In this document: positions 1 through 8,436 of the stretch, piece by piece
Numbering within the stretch: position 1 is the first letter of the stretch
Layout of the letters: the number at the start of each line of letters is the position of its first letter
Source of the DNA: Alphaproteobacteria bacterium UBA3612
GTDB taxonomy: Bacteria; Pseudomonadota; Alphaproteobacteria; Sphingomonadales; Sphingomonadaceae
Direction of reading: 5' to 3'
Assembly: GCA_002375465.1 (NCBI GenBank)
Contig: DFLT01000008.1
Location: 62,001 to 126,000 of the forward strand
DNA: 64,000 nt
The notes under the pieces: model-generated
Database searches by the model: none
Seen by the model: the letters and a program-made list of their open reading frames with translations, nothing else
What the model was told of the DNA's origin: nothing
Translations under genes and position numbers: made by a program

Positions 1-1039
1 CGCCGCGCGTGAACAGCGCGGAGCCGTGCGTGCGGGGCAGAACGGCGACTTCCGCTTCGATAGGGCGAACCTGATCCAGCTTGCGGCCATCGATACGCGT
101 CTTGTCCTTGATGATGCCGCCGCGGACGATTTCAGCTTCCAGCTTCTTGAAGCTCTTGTTCGCCTTCGAAACGCGGTTCGGATCGAGATCCTCACCCAGA
201 GCAGCGAGGCCGAGTTCCTTTGCTTTCGCAAGCGCGTCCTGACGGTCCTGCTTCGCGGTCAGCTTGTAGGCGGCGGCGATGTGGTCGCCGACGGCAGCGC
301 GGATGGTTTCCTTGTCGGCCTCCGCAGCTTCATCGCGCAGGGTCAGTTCCCACGGATCTTTCGCGGCCTTCTCGGCCAGGTCGATGATCGCGTCGATGAC
401 GCCCTTGCCATGTTCGTGCGCGAACATGACGGCGCCCAGCATAACGTCCTCGGGCAATTCCTTGGCTTCCGACTCCACCATCAGAACAGCGTCTTGCGTG
501 CCGGCAGCCACGAGGTCGAGTTCGCTGTTTTCGATGTCGCGGGCCGGGTTCAGCACATATTCCCCGTCGACATAGCCGACGCGGCCACAGGCGATCGGAC
601 CCATGAAGGGCAGGCCGGAAATGGTGAGCGCGGCAGATGCGGCGACCATGGCCAGCACGTCGGGCTCATTTTCTCCATCATAGGAGAGGACCTGACAGAT
701 AACGTTGATTTCGTTATAGAACCCCTCTGGGAAGAGCGGGCGGATCGGACGGTCGATCAGACGGCTTGTCAGCGTTTCGTGGTCCGTCGGACGGCCTTCA
801 CGCTTGAAGAAGCCACCGGGGATGCGGCCTGCCGCAGAGAATTTTTCCTGATAGTGGACGGTCAGAGGGAAAAAGTCCTGTCCGGACTTCACCGACTTTG
901 CGGCGGTGACCGCGCAGAGGACCACTGTTTCGCCGAGAGTCGCGAGAACCGCGCCATCGGCCTGACGGGCGATGCGCCCGGTTTCCAGGGTCAGCTTCTT
1001 GCCGCCCCATTTCGTTTCTACGATATGTTTGTCGAACAT
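1..1039 (-). CDS. pnp: polynucleotide phosphorylase, 3' part outside window
   Basis: Phosphorolytic 3'-5' exoribonuclease of bacterial mRNA turnover; a cytoplasmic trimer. Only the first 346 codons are present. They begin MFDKHIVE at the ATG at 1037-1039 and run to the window edge at LPRTHGSALFTRG, the start of the second RNase PH-like core, so the KH and S1 RNA-binding domains lie outside. The first RNase PH domain is evident from FSAAGRIPGGFFKREGRP and RLIDRPIRPLFPEGF, followed by the helical linker. It lies directly downstream of rpsO, the usual arrangement, and so is probably read from the same long transcript as well as from any local promoter. Confidence 0.97.
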   Translation of the reverse strand, partial: MFDKHIVETKWGGKKLTLETGRIARQADGAVLATLGETVVLCAVTAAKSVKSGQDFFPLTVHYQEKFSAAGRIPGGFFKREGRPTDHETLTSRLIDRPIRPLFPEGFYNEINVICQVLSYDGENEPDVLAMVAASAALTISGLPFMGPIACGRVGYVDGEYVLNPARDIENSELDLVAAGTQDAVLMVESEAKELPEDVMLGAVMFAHEHGKGVIDAIIDLAEKAAKDPWELTLRDEAAEADKETIRAAVGDHIAAAYKLTAKQDRQDALAKAKELGLAALGEDLDPNRVSKANKSFKKLEAEIVRGGIIKDKTRIDGRKLDQVRPIEAEVAVLPRTHGSALFTRG

Positions 1040-1156
1040 GATTGTTTCGTCTTTCCAAAAGCCGGAAACGAAACAAAAATGCCCGCCCGGCAACCTACTA
1101 CCGAACCCGCGCCCATCGCGAATCCGGCTTCAAAATGCGTGATGTTTATATGAGAA

Positions 1157-1181
1157 GGGCGCCCTCACGCGGGGGGCGCCC
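1157..1181 (-). terminator. GC-rich hairpin between rpsO and pnp
   Basis: The self-complementary 8-mer GGGCGCCC occurs at 1157-1164 and again at 1174-1181 and can form an 8-bp stem with a 9-nt loop. There is no real U tract on the pnp side, so it may be a weak or attenuating terminator or an mRNA processing/stabilising stem, as known between rpsO and pnp in Escherichia coli. The role here is inference from position. Confidence 0.45.
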
Positions 1182-1199
1182 CTCAAAAGATCCTTGCCC

Positions 1200-1469
1200 T
1201 TAGCGGCGCAGACCCAGTTTCGTGCGGATCGCTTCGTAGCGCTCCGGATTCTTCGCGTTCAGATAGTCGAGCAGCTTGCGGCGCTTGTTCACCAGCATCA
1301 GCAGCCCACGGCGCGAATGATTGTCCTTGTGGTGATCCTTGAAATGCTCGGTCAGATTGGCGATGCGCTCCGTCAGGATCGAAATCTGCACTTCGGGGGA
1401 ACCCGTGTCGCCCTCTTCGCGGGCATTTTCCTTGATAAGCTCTTGCTTACGTTCGGCGGTAATCGACAT
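1200..1469 (-). CDS. rpsO: 30S ribosomal protein S15
   Basis: Primary 16S rRNA-binding protein of the small subunit platform. The 89-residue length is exactly normal and the sequence carries the S15 signature region (TGSPEVQISILTERI near residues 22-36, then the HFKDHHKDNHSRRGLL turn and LLDYL). The start ATG at 1467-1469 is preceded by a strong AAGGAGG. It sits 17 bp after truB and before pnp, in the conserved truB-rpsO-pnp order. Confidence 0.98.
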   Translation of the reverse strand: MSITAERKQELIKENAREEGDTGSPEVQISILTERIANLTEHFKDHHKDNHSRRGLLMLVNKRRKLLDYLNAKNPERYEAIRTKLGLRR

Positions 1470-1486
1470 CGTGCCTCCTTATTATT

Positions 1487-2458
1487 TCAAATGTTGAAGC
1501 CCCGTTCCACACGCACCACGCCATCCTTTACGGCGACGATCGCGACGGGCGTATTGCCAAGCATCGCGAATGCTGGTCCGTCCGGTTCGGGACGTCCGAA
1601 TAGCTGTTGTCCGTGTTTCAGGACGCTGGCCTCCTCGGGGGAAACGGCGATAGCCGGGATGTCGTCCAGCCCTGCCGTCATGGGGAGCACCACGCCCTCC
1701 AGTGCGCGCACATCCGCGCTTTCCATCAGATTGTCAAGCGCGATCGCCTTTTCAAGGCTGAACGGGCCGCAGGCGGTACGGCGCAGCATGGCGACATGAC
1801 CCACCGTACCAAGCGCCGCCGCGATGTCGCGCGCGAGGGAGCGTATATAGGTCCCCTTCGACACGGTGGCGGACAAGGTGATGCTGTCCAGGCGGAGGCT
1901 ATCGTCATCAACGTCGGGGGCGGTGTCCATTTTCTTAACGCGCGACCGGCCTGAAACTTCAGAGAGGGATGACGAGAGAGTGAGGGTGTGAATGGTCGTC
2001 TCGCGTTCCGCCATCTGCATATCTTCACCTGCACGCGCACGTTTATAGGCGCGTTGGCCGTCCACCTTCAGTGCGGAAAAGGCGGGCGGGCGCTGCCGGA
2101 TCGGCCCGGTGAAACGTGGCAGTACCGCCTGTAGCGCGGCGAGACTGGGGCGGACGTCGCTGGTCGCGACCGCCGCGCCCTCCCGATCGTCGGTGGCGGT
2201 CTGCGTGCCAAAGGAAATGGTGAAATCATAGCTTTTGTCGCCGTTCAGCATCCAGCCGGTCAGTTTGGTCGCCTCCCCCAATGCGATGGGGAGGACGCCG
2301 GTTGCCAGCGGATCGAGCGTGCCGCCATGGCCGACCTTTGGCTTCTTAAAACCAACATCGCGTAAGGCCCGCTTTACCCGCGCGACGCCGCCGGCGGAGG
2401 TGATGCCGATGGGTTTGTCGAGGATGATCCAGCCGTGGAGGGCGGACGCGGCCGTCAC
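1487..2458 (-). CDS. truB: tRNA pseudouridine(55) synthase
   Basis: Makes pseudouridine 55 in the T loop of tRNAs. The catalytic motif GGTLDPLATG is at residues 45-54, with Asp49 as the nucleophile; the N-terminal GWIILDKPIGITS and the central KGTYIRSLARDIA are family hallmarks. At 323 residues it is at the long end of the family, with an extra basic/acidic stretch around residues 165-185 (SEVSGRSRVKKMD). The start codon overlaps the rbfA stop by 4 nt (ATGA), indicating translational coupling. Confidence 0.97.
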   Translation of the reverse strand: MTAASALHGWIILDKPIGITSAGGVARVKRALRDVGFKKPKVGHGGTLDPLATGVLPIALGEATKLTGWMLNGDKSYDFTISFGTQTATDDREGAAVATSDVRPSLAALQAVLPRFTGPIRQRPPAFSALKVDGQRAYKRARAGEDMQMAERETTIHTLTLSSSLSEVSGRSRVKKMDTAPDVDDDSLRLDSITLSATVSKGTYIRSLARDIAAALGTVGHVAMLRRTACGPFSLEKAIALDNLMESADVRALEGVVLPMTAGLDDIPAIAVSPEEASVLKHGQQLFGRPEPDGPAFAMLGNTPVAIVAVKDGVVRVERGFNI

Positions 2459-2847
2459 TCTTCCTCGTCTAGGTCCGGCGCGACCTTTTCGGAGCGCAGA
2501 AGCGCGTCGATCTTCGCAGCTTCGGCAAAGCTCTCGTCGAGGCGGAATTTCAGTTCCGGCGTATATTTCGTGCTGAGCGCGCGCGCGACCTGGCCACGCA
2601 GGAAGCGGACATTCTTCTTCAGCGCGGCGAGCATATCCTCGTCACGGCCGGCGAGTTCCTTCACGTAAACAGCGGCGTGGCGCAGGTCGGGCGATACCCG
2701 CACCTCCGACACCGACACGATCATGTCGGACAGATTGCGGTCGTTCACCTCGCCCCGCTGCAGCACCTGCGCAATGACGTGGCGAATCTGCTCGCCAATC
2801 TTGAGAAGGCGGACCGATTTGGATTCAGGGCTTTGGACGTGTTTCAT
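2455..2847 (-). CDS. rbfA: 30S ribosome-binding factor A
   Basis: Late 30S maturation factor with a single KH-like domain. The chosen start (MKHVQSPESKSVRLLK, ATG at 2845-2847) gives 130 residues, the family norm, and follows a purine-rich GAGAGAAG; an in-frame ATG 20 codons upstream would add residues encoded by a hairpin-rich repeat and is unlikely. The core IVSVSEVRVSPDLRHAAVYV and the acidic C-terminus DLDEEE are typical. Its stop overlaps the truB start. Confidence 0.95.
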   Translation of the reverse strand: MKHVQSPESKSVRLLKIGEQIRHVIAQVLQRGEVNDRNLSDMIVSVSEVRVSPDLRHAAVYVKELAGRDEDMLAALKKNVRFLRGQVARALSTKYTPELKFRLDESFAEAAKIDALLRSEKVAPDLDEEE

Positions 2848-2862
2848 ATCTGCTTCTCTCTC

Positions 2863-2979
2863 CGCCCCCTGAGGGCCGGAGGTGGGGCGGTGTTGGAACG
2901 GCGACATTTCTCAATGCGCAGGCGGATCCCACCCCCGGTGTCACCAGGCGGCTCGCCCCTTCCCCTGATAGGGAAGGGG
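2863..2979 (-). repeat. two palindromic (REP-like) hairpins between infB and rbfA
   Basis: Two GC-rich hairpins fill most of the infB-rbfA spacer: CCCCTTCCC/GGGAAGGGG (2956-2964 with 2971-2979, loop CTGATA), starting 5 nt past the infB stop, and CGCCCC/GGGGCG (2863-2868 with 2884-2889). Neither has a U tract. They resemble dispersed intergenic palindromes rather than a classical terminator, and would not be expected to end transcription in the middle of this operon. Confidence 0.5.
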
Positions 2980-2984
2980 GAGTT

Positions 2985-5492
2985 TTATAGCACCCGCTCG
3001 CGTTCTTCGATCTCGAAGGTTTCCAGCATGTCGCCGGGTTTGATGTCCTTGAAGCTGTCGAAGACGACACCGCATTCCAGGCCGGCGCGGACTTCGTCGA
3101 CATCGTCCTTGAAGCGGCGAAGGCTGGCGACCTTGCCGTTGTAGATGATGACATCGTCGCGCGTGACGCGGGTGCGGATGTTCTTCTTGATGATGCCGTC
3201 GGTGACGAGCAGGCCCGCCGCCTTGCCGGTTTTGCCCGCCGGGAAGGCTTCCTTTACTTCGGCACGGCCGACGACATTCTCGATCCGCTCCGGCCCCAAT
3301 TGTCCCGCCATGGCGAGCTTGGTCTCGTCGATCAGATCATAGATGACATCATAGTAACGCAGCTCCGCACCTTCCTTCTGCGCGACCTCGCGGGCCTTTG
3401 CATTGGGACGGACGTTGAAGCCGTAGAGAGGCGCGTTCGACGCCGCCGCCAGCGTCACGTCGGATTCGGTGATGGCACCGACACCGGAGTGCAGCACGCG
3501 CACCTTGATCTCGTCGTTGGAAAGCGCCTGCAGCGAGGAGACGATTGCCTCCACGGAGCCCTGCACGTCGCCCTTGATGACAACGGGATATTCCTCGATC
3601 TTGTCGGCATGCGCGGCGAACAGCGCATCGACATTTGTCGGTGCGGTGACGAGACGCTTCTTCTTCTTTTCGCCAGCGCGGTAATCGGCGACCTCGCGTG
3701 CGCGACCCTCGTTTTCGACGACGGTGAGCAGATCGCCGGCCATGGGCGCACCGGTGAGGCCGAGGACCTCCACGGGCTTCGAGGGGCCAGCCTCCTTCAC
3801 CTGCTTGCCATGTTCGTCGATCAGGGCGCGAACCTTGCCCGATTCCGAACCGACGACGAAGATGTCGCCGCGCTTCAGCGTACCGCGGTTGACGAGGACG
3901 GTCGCGACCGGGCCGCGGCCCTTGTCGAGCTTCGCCTCGATCACCGTCGCCTCTGCATCGCGCTTCGGATTGGCGCTGAGTTCCAGCAATTCGGCCTGCA
4001 GGTTGATGGCGTCGATCAGCTTATCGAGGCCTGTCCTCTTGAGGGCGGAGACCTCCACATCCTGAACGTCGCCGGACATTTCCTCGACGATGACCTCATG
4101 TTCCAGGAGGCGCGTGCGGACGTTTGTCGGATTGGCACCCTCCTTGTCCATCTTGTTGATGGCCACGATCATCGGGACGTTCGCCGCCTTCGTGTGCTTG
4201 ATGGCCTCGATTGTCTGCGGCATCAGACCGTCATCGGCGGCAACCACCAGAACGACGATGTCGGTGACATTGGCACCGCGCATACGCATTTCGGTAAAAG
4301 CCTCATGGCCCGGCGTGTCCAGGAAGGTGATGGGGCCGGAATTTTCCGGAGTCACCTGATAGGCGCCGATATGCTGCGTGATGCCGCCTGCTTCGCCGGA
4401 CGTTACGTCCGTACCGCGCAGCGCGTCGAGCAGCGATGTCTTGCCGTGATCTACATGGCCCATGATGGTCACCACCGGGGGACGCGGCTGCAGATCCTTT
4501 GCATCGTCATCGTCGGCGACGAGGCCAACCTCGATATCCGCCTCGGATACGCGCTTCACATTATGGCCGAATTCCTCGACCAGCAGCTCTGCCGTGTCCT
4601 GGTCGATGGTCTGATTGACCGTCACCATGGACCCCATGTTGAACAGGGATTTGACGAGGTCCGCGCCCTTTTCGGACATGCGGTTCGCCAGTTCCTGCAC
4701 CGTGATCGCCTCTGGCACCACGACATCGCGAACCTGCTTTTTCGTCTTTGACGCATCGAAAGCGTGTTGATTGTGCGCCTTCTCCCGTTGGCGGCGCAGG
4801 CGCGCCATCGACATGGGGCGGCCATCGTCGGAACGCATGGCGTTCTTGACGGTCAGCTTGCCGGAACGGCGCTTGTCGCCGCGCAGCTGAGGCTTGACGG
4901 GCTCCTTGCGCTCTTCCTTCTTGCGGGGGGCGGGGCTTGCCTTGCGCTCTTCTTCGGTGACGACGGGTTCGGCGGCCGCATTGACTGCGGTCTCCTCAGC
5001 GACGGCCTCCTGCTTTTCAAGCGCGGCAGCCTCTGCGGCGGCACGGCTTTCTTCTTCGGCGCGGCGCGCATTTTCCTCGGCGCGGCGGCGCTCTTCTTCC
5101 TGCGCCGCGTTCTTCTTCTCTTCCTCGCGGCGGCGCGCATCCTCGGCCATTTTCAGGCGCGCTTCCTCTGCCTCGCGAAGCAGCTTTTCCTGCAATTCCT
5201 TGCGGGAAAGCGTCGCCTCCATTTCGGACGGCTTGCGCGGCGCGGGCGGCTTCGGCGCAGGACGCGCTGCAGGCGCAGGCGTGGGCTTCGGCGCAGGGGT
5301 CGGCTCCGGCGCCGGGGTCGGCTCGGGCGTCTGCGCCTCCTCGCCGGGCTTCTTGGGTACGAAGCGGCGCTTGCGCTCCACGACGACGGTGTTCTTGCGC
5401 CCATGACTGAACTGCTGCTGGACCTGACCGCCATCGACGGTCTTCTTCAGGCCAAGCGGCTTGCGGGTCAGGGTTTTCTTTTCGTCGCTCAT
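2985..5492 (-). CDS. infB: translation initiation factor IF-2
   Basis: GTPase that delivers fMet-tRNA to the 30S subunit. Layout: basic N-terminus; a Pro/Ala/Glu low-complexity run near residues 55-90 (PEPTPAPEPTPAP); a long charged helix near 95-200; an IF2_N domain near 265-315; the G domain with GHVDHGKTS (about residue 345), DTPGHEAF and NKMD; then the C-terminal beta-barrel domains. The start is taken as MSDEKKTLTRKP (ATG 5490-5492) because AAGGA sits 5 nt upstream and the ylxR stop lies 1 nt before it; an ATG 5 codons earlier would overlap ylxR. It has 835 residues, normal for alphaproteobacteria. Confidence 0.97.
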   Translation of the reverse strand: MSDEKKTLTRKPLGLKKTVDGGQVQQQFSHGRKNTVVVERKRRFVPKKPGEEAQTPEPTPAPEPTPAPKPTPAPAARPAPKPPAPRKPSEMEATLSRKELQEKLLREAEEARLKMAEDARRREEEKKNAAQEEERRRAEENARRAEEESRAAAEAAALEKQEAVAEETAVNAAAEPVVTEEERKASPAPRKKEERKEPVKPQLRGDKRRSGKLTVKNAMRSDDGRPMSMARLRRQREKAHNQHAFDASKTKKQVRDVVVPEAITVQELANRMSEKGADLVKSLFNMGSMVTVNQTIDQDTAELLVEEFGHNVKRVSEADIEVGLVADDDDAKDLQPRPPVVTIMGHVDHGKTSLLDALRGTDVTSGEAGGITQHIGAYQVTPENSGPITFLDTPGHEAFTEMRMRGANVTDIVVLVVAADDGLMPQTIEAIKHTKAANVPMIVAINKMDKEGANPTNVRTRLLEHEVIVEEMSGDVQDVEVSALKRTGLDKLIDAINLQAELLELSANPKRDAEATVIEAKLDKGRGPVATVLVNRGTLKRGDIFVVGSESGKVRALIDEHGKQVKEAGPSKPVEVLGLTGAPMAGDLLTVVENEGRAREVADYRAGEKKKKRLVTAPTNVDALFAAHADKIEEYPVVIKGDVQGSVEAIVSSLQALSNDEIKVRVLHSGVGAITESDVTLAAASNAPLYGFNVRPNAKAREVAQKEGAELRYYDVIYDLIDETKLAMAGQLGPERIENVVGRAEVKEAFPAGKTGKAAGLLVTDGIIKKNIRTRVTRDDVIIYNGKVASLRRFKDDVDEVRAGLECGVVFDSFKDIKPGDMLETFEIEERERVL

Positions 5493-5493
5493 A

Positions 5494-6180
5494 CTATCCT
5501 TCAACACCTTTCGCCCGCCCGCTCACGGGCAACTCTTCGCTCGCGTCCGTTTCGGACACGCTGTTCGTACCATCAAGACCTGAAAAGGCCCTCCACCGGC
5601 GTGCGGCGGCCTCAATCCTGGATGCAGCCCCGGCATTCGTGACTGCGACATGTACCACATTTCCCTGCCCCAGCGCCATGGAAAGCGCAGCACGGTCCAG
5701 CGGCAACAAGAGGGACTTGGCCTCGGGAGCGCCATTTTGCAAGGCGCGGGTCAGTTTTGCGGTGCCGTCTTCGGCGCCGTCGCTGGCGTGGAGGAGCAAT
5801 TTCGCGGCACCGGATTTCGCCGCCGACAGGACGCGTTCGAAGCCGAAAACAAGGTTGCCCGCCTTCATTTCCAAGCCGAGGCCATCTAGCGTACGGCGCT
5901 CCATTTCGCTGGAAATAATTTCCGCCAGATCATCGGGAACCGAGCGCGCCTCTCCCTTGAAGGCGCGGCCGAGCGCGCCCTTCAGCTTGCCCTTTTTCTG
6001 AGCGATGCGAAGCGCCGGCGCGTCCACGCCCAGCCATGCGCCGCGACCGGGCGCCTTCGCACCCAGGTCGGGCATGACCTGACCATCGGGACCGAGCGCG
6101 AGCCGGACCAGAAGGTCCCGCTCGCCCGTCTCACGCGTTAATATGCACGTCCTTACAGGCTCATTGTGGGACTGCCGCAT
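5494..6180 (-). CDS. ylxR: YlxR/DUF448 family RNA-binding protein with L7Ae-like C-terminus
   Basis: Small protein always found between nusA and infB; YlxR is reported to bind RNA, and in alphaproteobacteria it is fused to an L7Ae-like domain. The N-terminal part carries the DUF448 pattern (PVRTCILTRE, then PGRGAWLG), and residues from about 110 on are the L7Ae-like region (GLEMKAGNLVFGFERV). The start MRQSHNEP (ATG 6178-6180) lies inside the end of nusA, with GGGGAGG 7 nt upstream, so the two genes overlap by 20 nt. 228 residues. The precise cellular role is not known. Confidence 0.9.
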   Translation of the reverse strand: MRQSHNEPVRTCILTRETGERDLLVRLALGPDGQVMPDLGAKAPGRGAWLGVDAPALRIAQKKGKLKGALGRAFKGEARSVPDDLAEIISSEMERRTLDGLGLEMKAGNLVFGFERVLSAAKSGAAKLLLHASDGAEDGTAKLTRALQNGAPEAKSLLLPLDRAALSMALGQGNVVHVAVTNAGAASRIEAAARRWRAFSGLDGTNSVSETDASEELPVSGRAKGVEG

Positions 6181-7750
6181 CTTCGGCCTCCCCTGATGAG
6201 GTGTCGGCGGCGGGGGCCGCGGAATCCGCGTCCTCGTCATCGAACCAATGTGCACGCGCGGCCATGATGATGCGGTTGCCCTCATCCTCGCCGAGGTCGT
6301 AGCCCTTCAATATGCCGTCGCGCTTCGACACCAGCTCGTCTGTGGCGAGATCACCGAGATCGTCGAGCGTCTTGATACCGGCCTCGCCCAGCGTGACGAG
6401 CATCTTTTCCGTCAGCCCCTCAATGGCGGCCAGATCGTCGGAAACGCCCAGGCTCTTGCGGGCCTCGCGCGCTTTCTGCTCGCGGACGTCGAGCGCTTCC
6501 TTGGCGCGGTTCTGCAGCTCTTCGGCGAGATCCTCGTCAAAGCCTTCAATGGCGGCGATTTCCTCTGCATCGACATAGGCGACCTCCTCCATTTCGGAGA
6601 AGCCCTCTGCCACGATCAGCTGTGCCAGCGTTTCATCGACGTCGAGTTCCTCCATGAACATGGTGGAGCGGGAGGTGAATTCCTCCTGACGGCGCGCGGA
6701 TTCCTCGTCCTCCGTCAGAATGTCGATCTGGTGACCGGAAATCTGGCTGGCGAGGCGAACATTCTGGCCACGGCGACCGATGGCGAGCGATAGCTGCTCG
6801 TCTGGAACGACGACCTCGATGCGGTTCTCGTCCTCGTCGATGACCACCTTGGCGACCTCGGCCGGTTGCAGTGCGTTGACGGTGAAGGTGGCGATATCTT
6901 CCGACCAGGGAATGATGTCGATCTTCTCGCCCTGCAATTCCTGTACGACGGCCTGCACGCGGCTGCCCTTCATGCCGACGCAGGCGCCGACCGGGTCGAT
7001 GGAGCTGTCATAGGAAATGACGCCGATCTTTGCCCGGCTGCCGGGATCGCGGGCGACGGCCTTGATCTCGATGATGCCGTCGTAGATTTCGGGGACTTCC
7101 TGCGCGAACAGCAGCTTCATGAATTCGCCGGCGGAGCGGGACAGGAAGATCTGCGGACCGCGCAGTTCGCGGCGCACCTCCTTTATATAGGTGCGGACGC
7201 GGTCGCCGACGCGCAGCAATTCGCGCGGAATCTGCTCGTCGCGGCGAATGACGCCCTCGGCGCGGCCCAGGTCGACGACGACATGGCCGAATTCGACGCG
7301 CTTGACGATGCCGGTGATGATCTCTCCGGCGCGGTCCTTATATTCGCTATATTGCCGCTCGCGCTCCGCATCGCGGACCTTTTGCACGATGGTCTGCTTC
7401 GCGGCCTGTGCGGCGATACGCCCGAATTCGATGGGCGGCAGCGGGTCGACGATGAAATCGCCAATGGCAGCGCCGGGCTCGCGTTCCTGCGCCTTTTCCA
7501 CCGACATTTCCGTGAAATTATTCTCCGGCGCCTCGACCACCTCGACAACGCGCCACAAGCGGACTTCGCCGCTGTTCGGGTCCATCTTTGCGCGAATGTC
7601 GTTTTCCTGGCCATATTTGGCGCGCGCGCCCTTCTGAATGGCCTCCTCCATCGCCTCTATGACGATGCCGCGATCGATGGACTTCTCACGCGCGACGGCG
7701 TCGGCGATGGCGAGCAGTTCGGCGCGGTTTGCGGTAACGGCGTTGGACAT
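6161..7750 (-). CDS. nusA: transcription termination/antitermination factor NusA
   Basis: RNA polymerase elongation factor controlling pausing, termination and antitermination. 529 residues. N-terminal RNAP-binding domain (residues 1-125), an S1 domain (around 130-200, GEIITGIVKRVEFGHVVVDLG), two KH domains (about 200-345, including GACVGMKGSRV and AIGRRGQNVRLA), then two helix-hairpin-helix-like acidic repeats (about 365-425 and 440-500), which in enterobacteria make the autoinhibitory AR domains. It follows rimP by 13 bp. Confidence 0.97.
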   Translation of the reverse strand: MSNAVTANRAELLAIADAVAREKSIDRGIVIEAMEEAIQKGARAKYGQENDIRAKMDPNSGEVRLWRVVEVVEAPENNFTEMSVEKAQEREPGAAIGDFIVDPLPPIEFGRIAAQAAKQTIVQKVRDAERERQYSEYKDRAGEIITGIVKRVEFGHVVVDLGRAEGVIRRDEQIPRELLRVGDRVRTYIKEVRRELRGPQIFLSRSAGEFMKLLFAQEVPEIYDGIIEIKAVARDPGSRAKIGVISYDSSIDPVGACVGMKGSRVQAVVQELQGEKIDIIPWSEDIATFTVNALQPAEVAKVVIDEDENRIEVVVPDEQLSLAIGRRGQNVRLASQISGHQIDILTEDEESARRQEEFTSRSTMFMEELDVDETLAQLIVAEGFSEMEEVAYVDAEEIAAIEGFDEDLAEELQNRAKEALDVREQKAREARKSLGVSDDLAAIEGLTEKMLVTLGEAGIKTLDDLGDLATDELVSKRDGILKGYDLGEDEGNRIIMAARAHWFDDEDADSAAPAADTSSGEAEDAAVPQ

Positions 7751-7763
7751 CAGTAAGGCTTCC

Positions 7764-8279
7764 TCAGTTCAGGCTTTTGGGCTGCGTCGCAGCGATCAGT
7801 TCGTCCGTCAGCACCAGCTTGGCACTGTGTATATCAGAAAGCGGGAAGGTCATCACGGCGTCGGAGCCATCATCCAGCTTTATTTTGGCGGCATCCTCGC
7901 CCCCTTCCTGCGTCAGGCCGAGAAGGGTGCCGACAAATTTCTTGCGGCCATCGATCCCCTCGATCAGCGCCACCTTCGTCTTGTGGCCGGCCCATAGGGT
8001 GAAATCCTTGGGGCGCGTCAGCGGGCGGTCGATGCCCGGCGACGAAACCTCCAGATTATATTCTTCCTCGATGGGGTCGACCTCGTCGAACAGTTCGGAA
8101 ATGTCGCGGGACAGGGCGGCGCACTGATCGACGACCAGCTGTCCCGTTGCCGGATCCTCCGCCATGATCTGCAGGGTCCGGCCCATTTCGCCGGTGGTCA
8201 TCTTGACGCGCACGAGTTCCCAGCCGCGCTTCGTTATCAGCGGCTCGATCAGATTTTCAATGGCGGACAGGTCGGCCAG
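7764..8279 (-). CDS. rimP: ribosome maturation factor RimP, start codon non-canonical or uncertain
   Basis: 30S maturation factor, first gene of the operon. The conserved region includes LSAIENLIEPLI and RGWELVRVKM, then LQIMAEDPATGQLVVDQC and EVSSPGIDRPLTRP. That frame is open back to a TGA at 8295-8297, but contains no ATG, GTG or TTG before the GTG at 8211-8213, which lies inside the conserved N-terminal helix/strand. I place the start at CTG 8277-8279 (LADLSAIENLIEP), preceded by a GGGAA, giving 171 residues; ATT at 8259-8261 is the other option. Starting at the GTG would give 149 residues without the first alpha helix. The gene identity is firm; the start is not. Confidence 0.85.
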   Translation of the reverse strand: MADLSAIENLIEPLITKRGWELVRVKMTTGEMGRTLQIMAEDPATGQLVVDQCAALSRDISELFDEVDPIEEEYNLEVSSPGIDRPLTRPKDFTLWAGHKTKVALIEGIDGRKKFVGTLLGLTQEGGEDAAKIKLDDGSDAVMTFPLSDIHSAKLVLTDELIAATQPKSLN

Positions 8280-8370
8280 CGTCGTATGTTCCCGTCAAAT
8301 TCGGCAAAGCCCTCTCGCGGCCGGTCCCGCGGGGCGGAGCCAGCTTCCAAAGGCTAACCATGTGGAAGAT

Positions 8371-8395
8371 GGACCCGGATATAGGCTGCCGCGTT
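8371..8395 (+). promoter_or_regulatory. candidate EcfG-type (general stress sigma) promoter
   Basis: GGACC at 8371-8375 and CGTT at 8392-8395 are separated by 16 nt. The alphaproteobacterial EcfG consensus is GGAAC-N16/17-CGTT, so there is one mismatch in the -35. Transcription would begin near 8402, about 35 nt before the sugar dehydrogenase ATG. Weak by itself. Confidence 0.35.
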
Positions 8396-8436
8396 GGGTG
8401 GTGCAAGAGACATCCCGTCCGACAAAGGAGCATGCC

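Noticed and set aside
3300..4751. A 483-codon open frame on the plus strand.
   Set aside because: It lies entirely antisense to infB, whose protein is unambiguous; long antisense frames are common in GC-rich genes.
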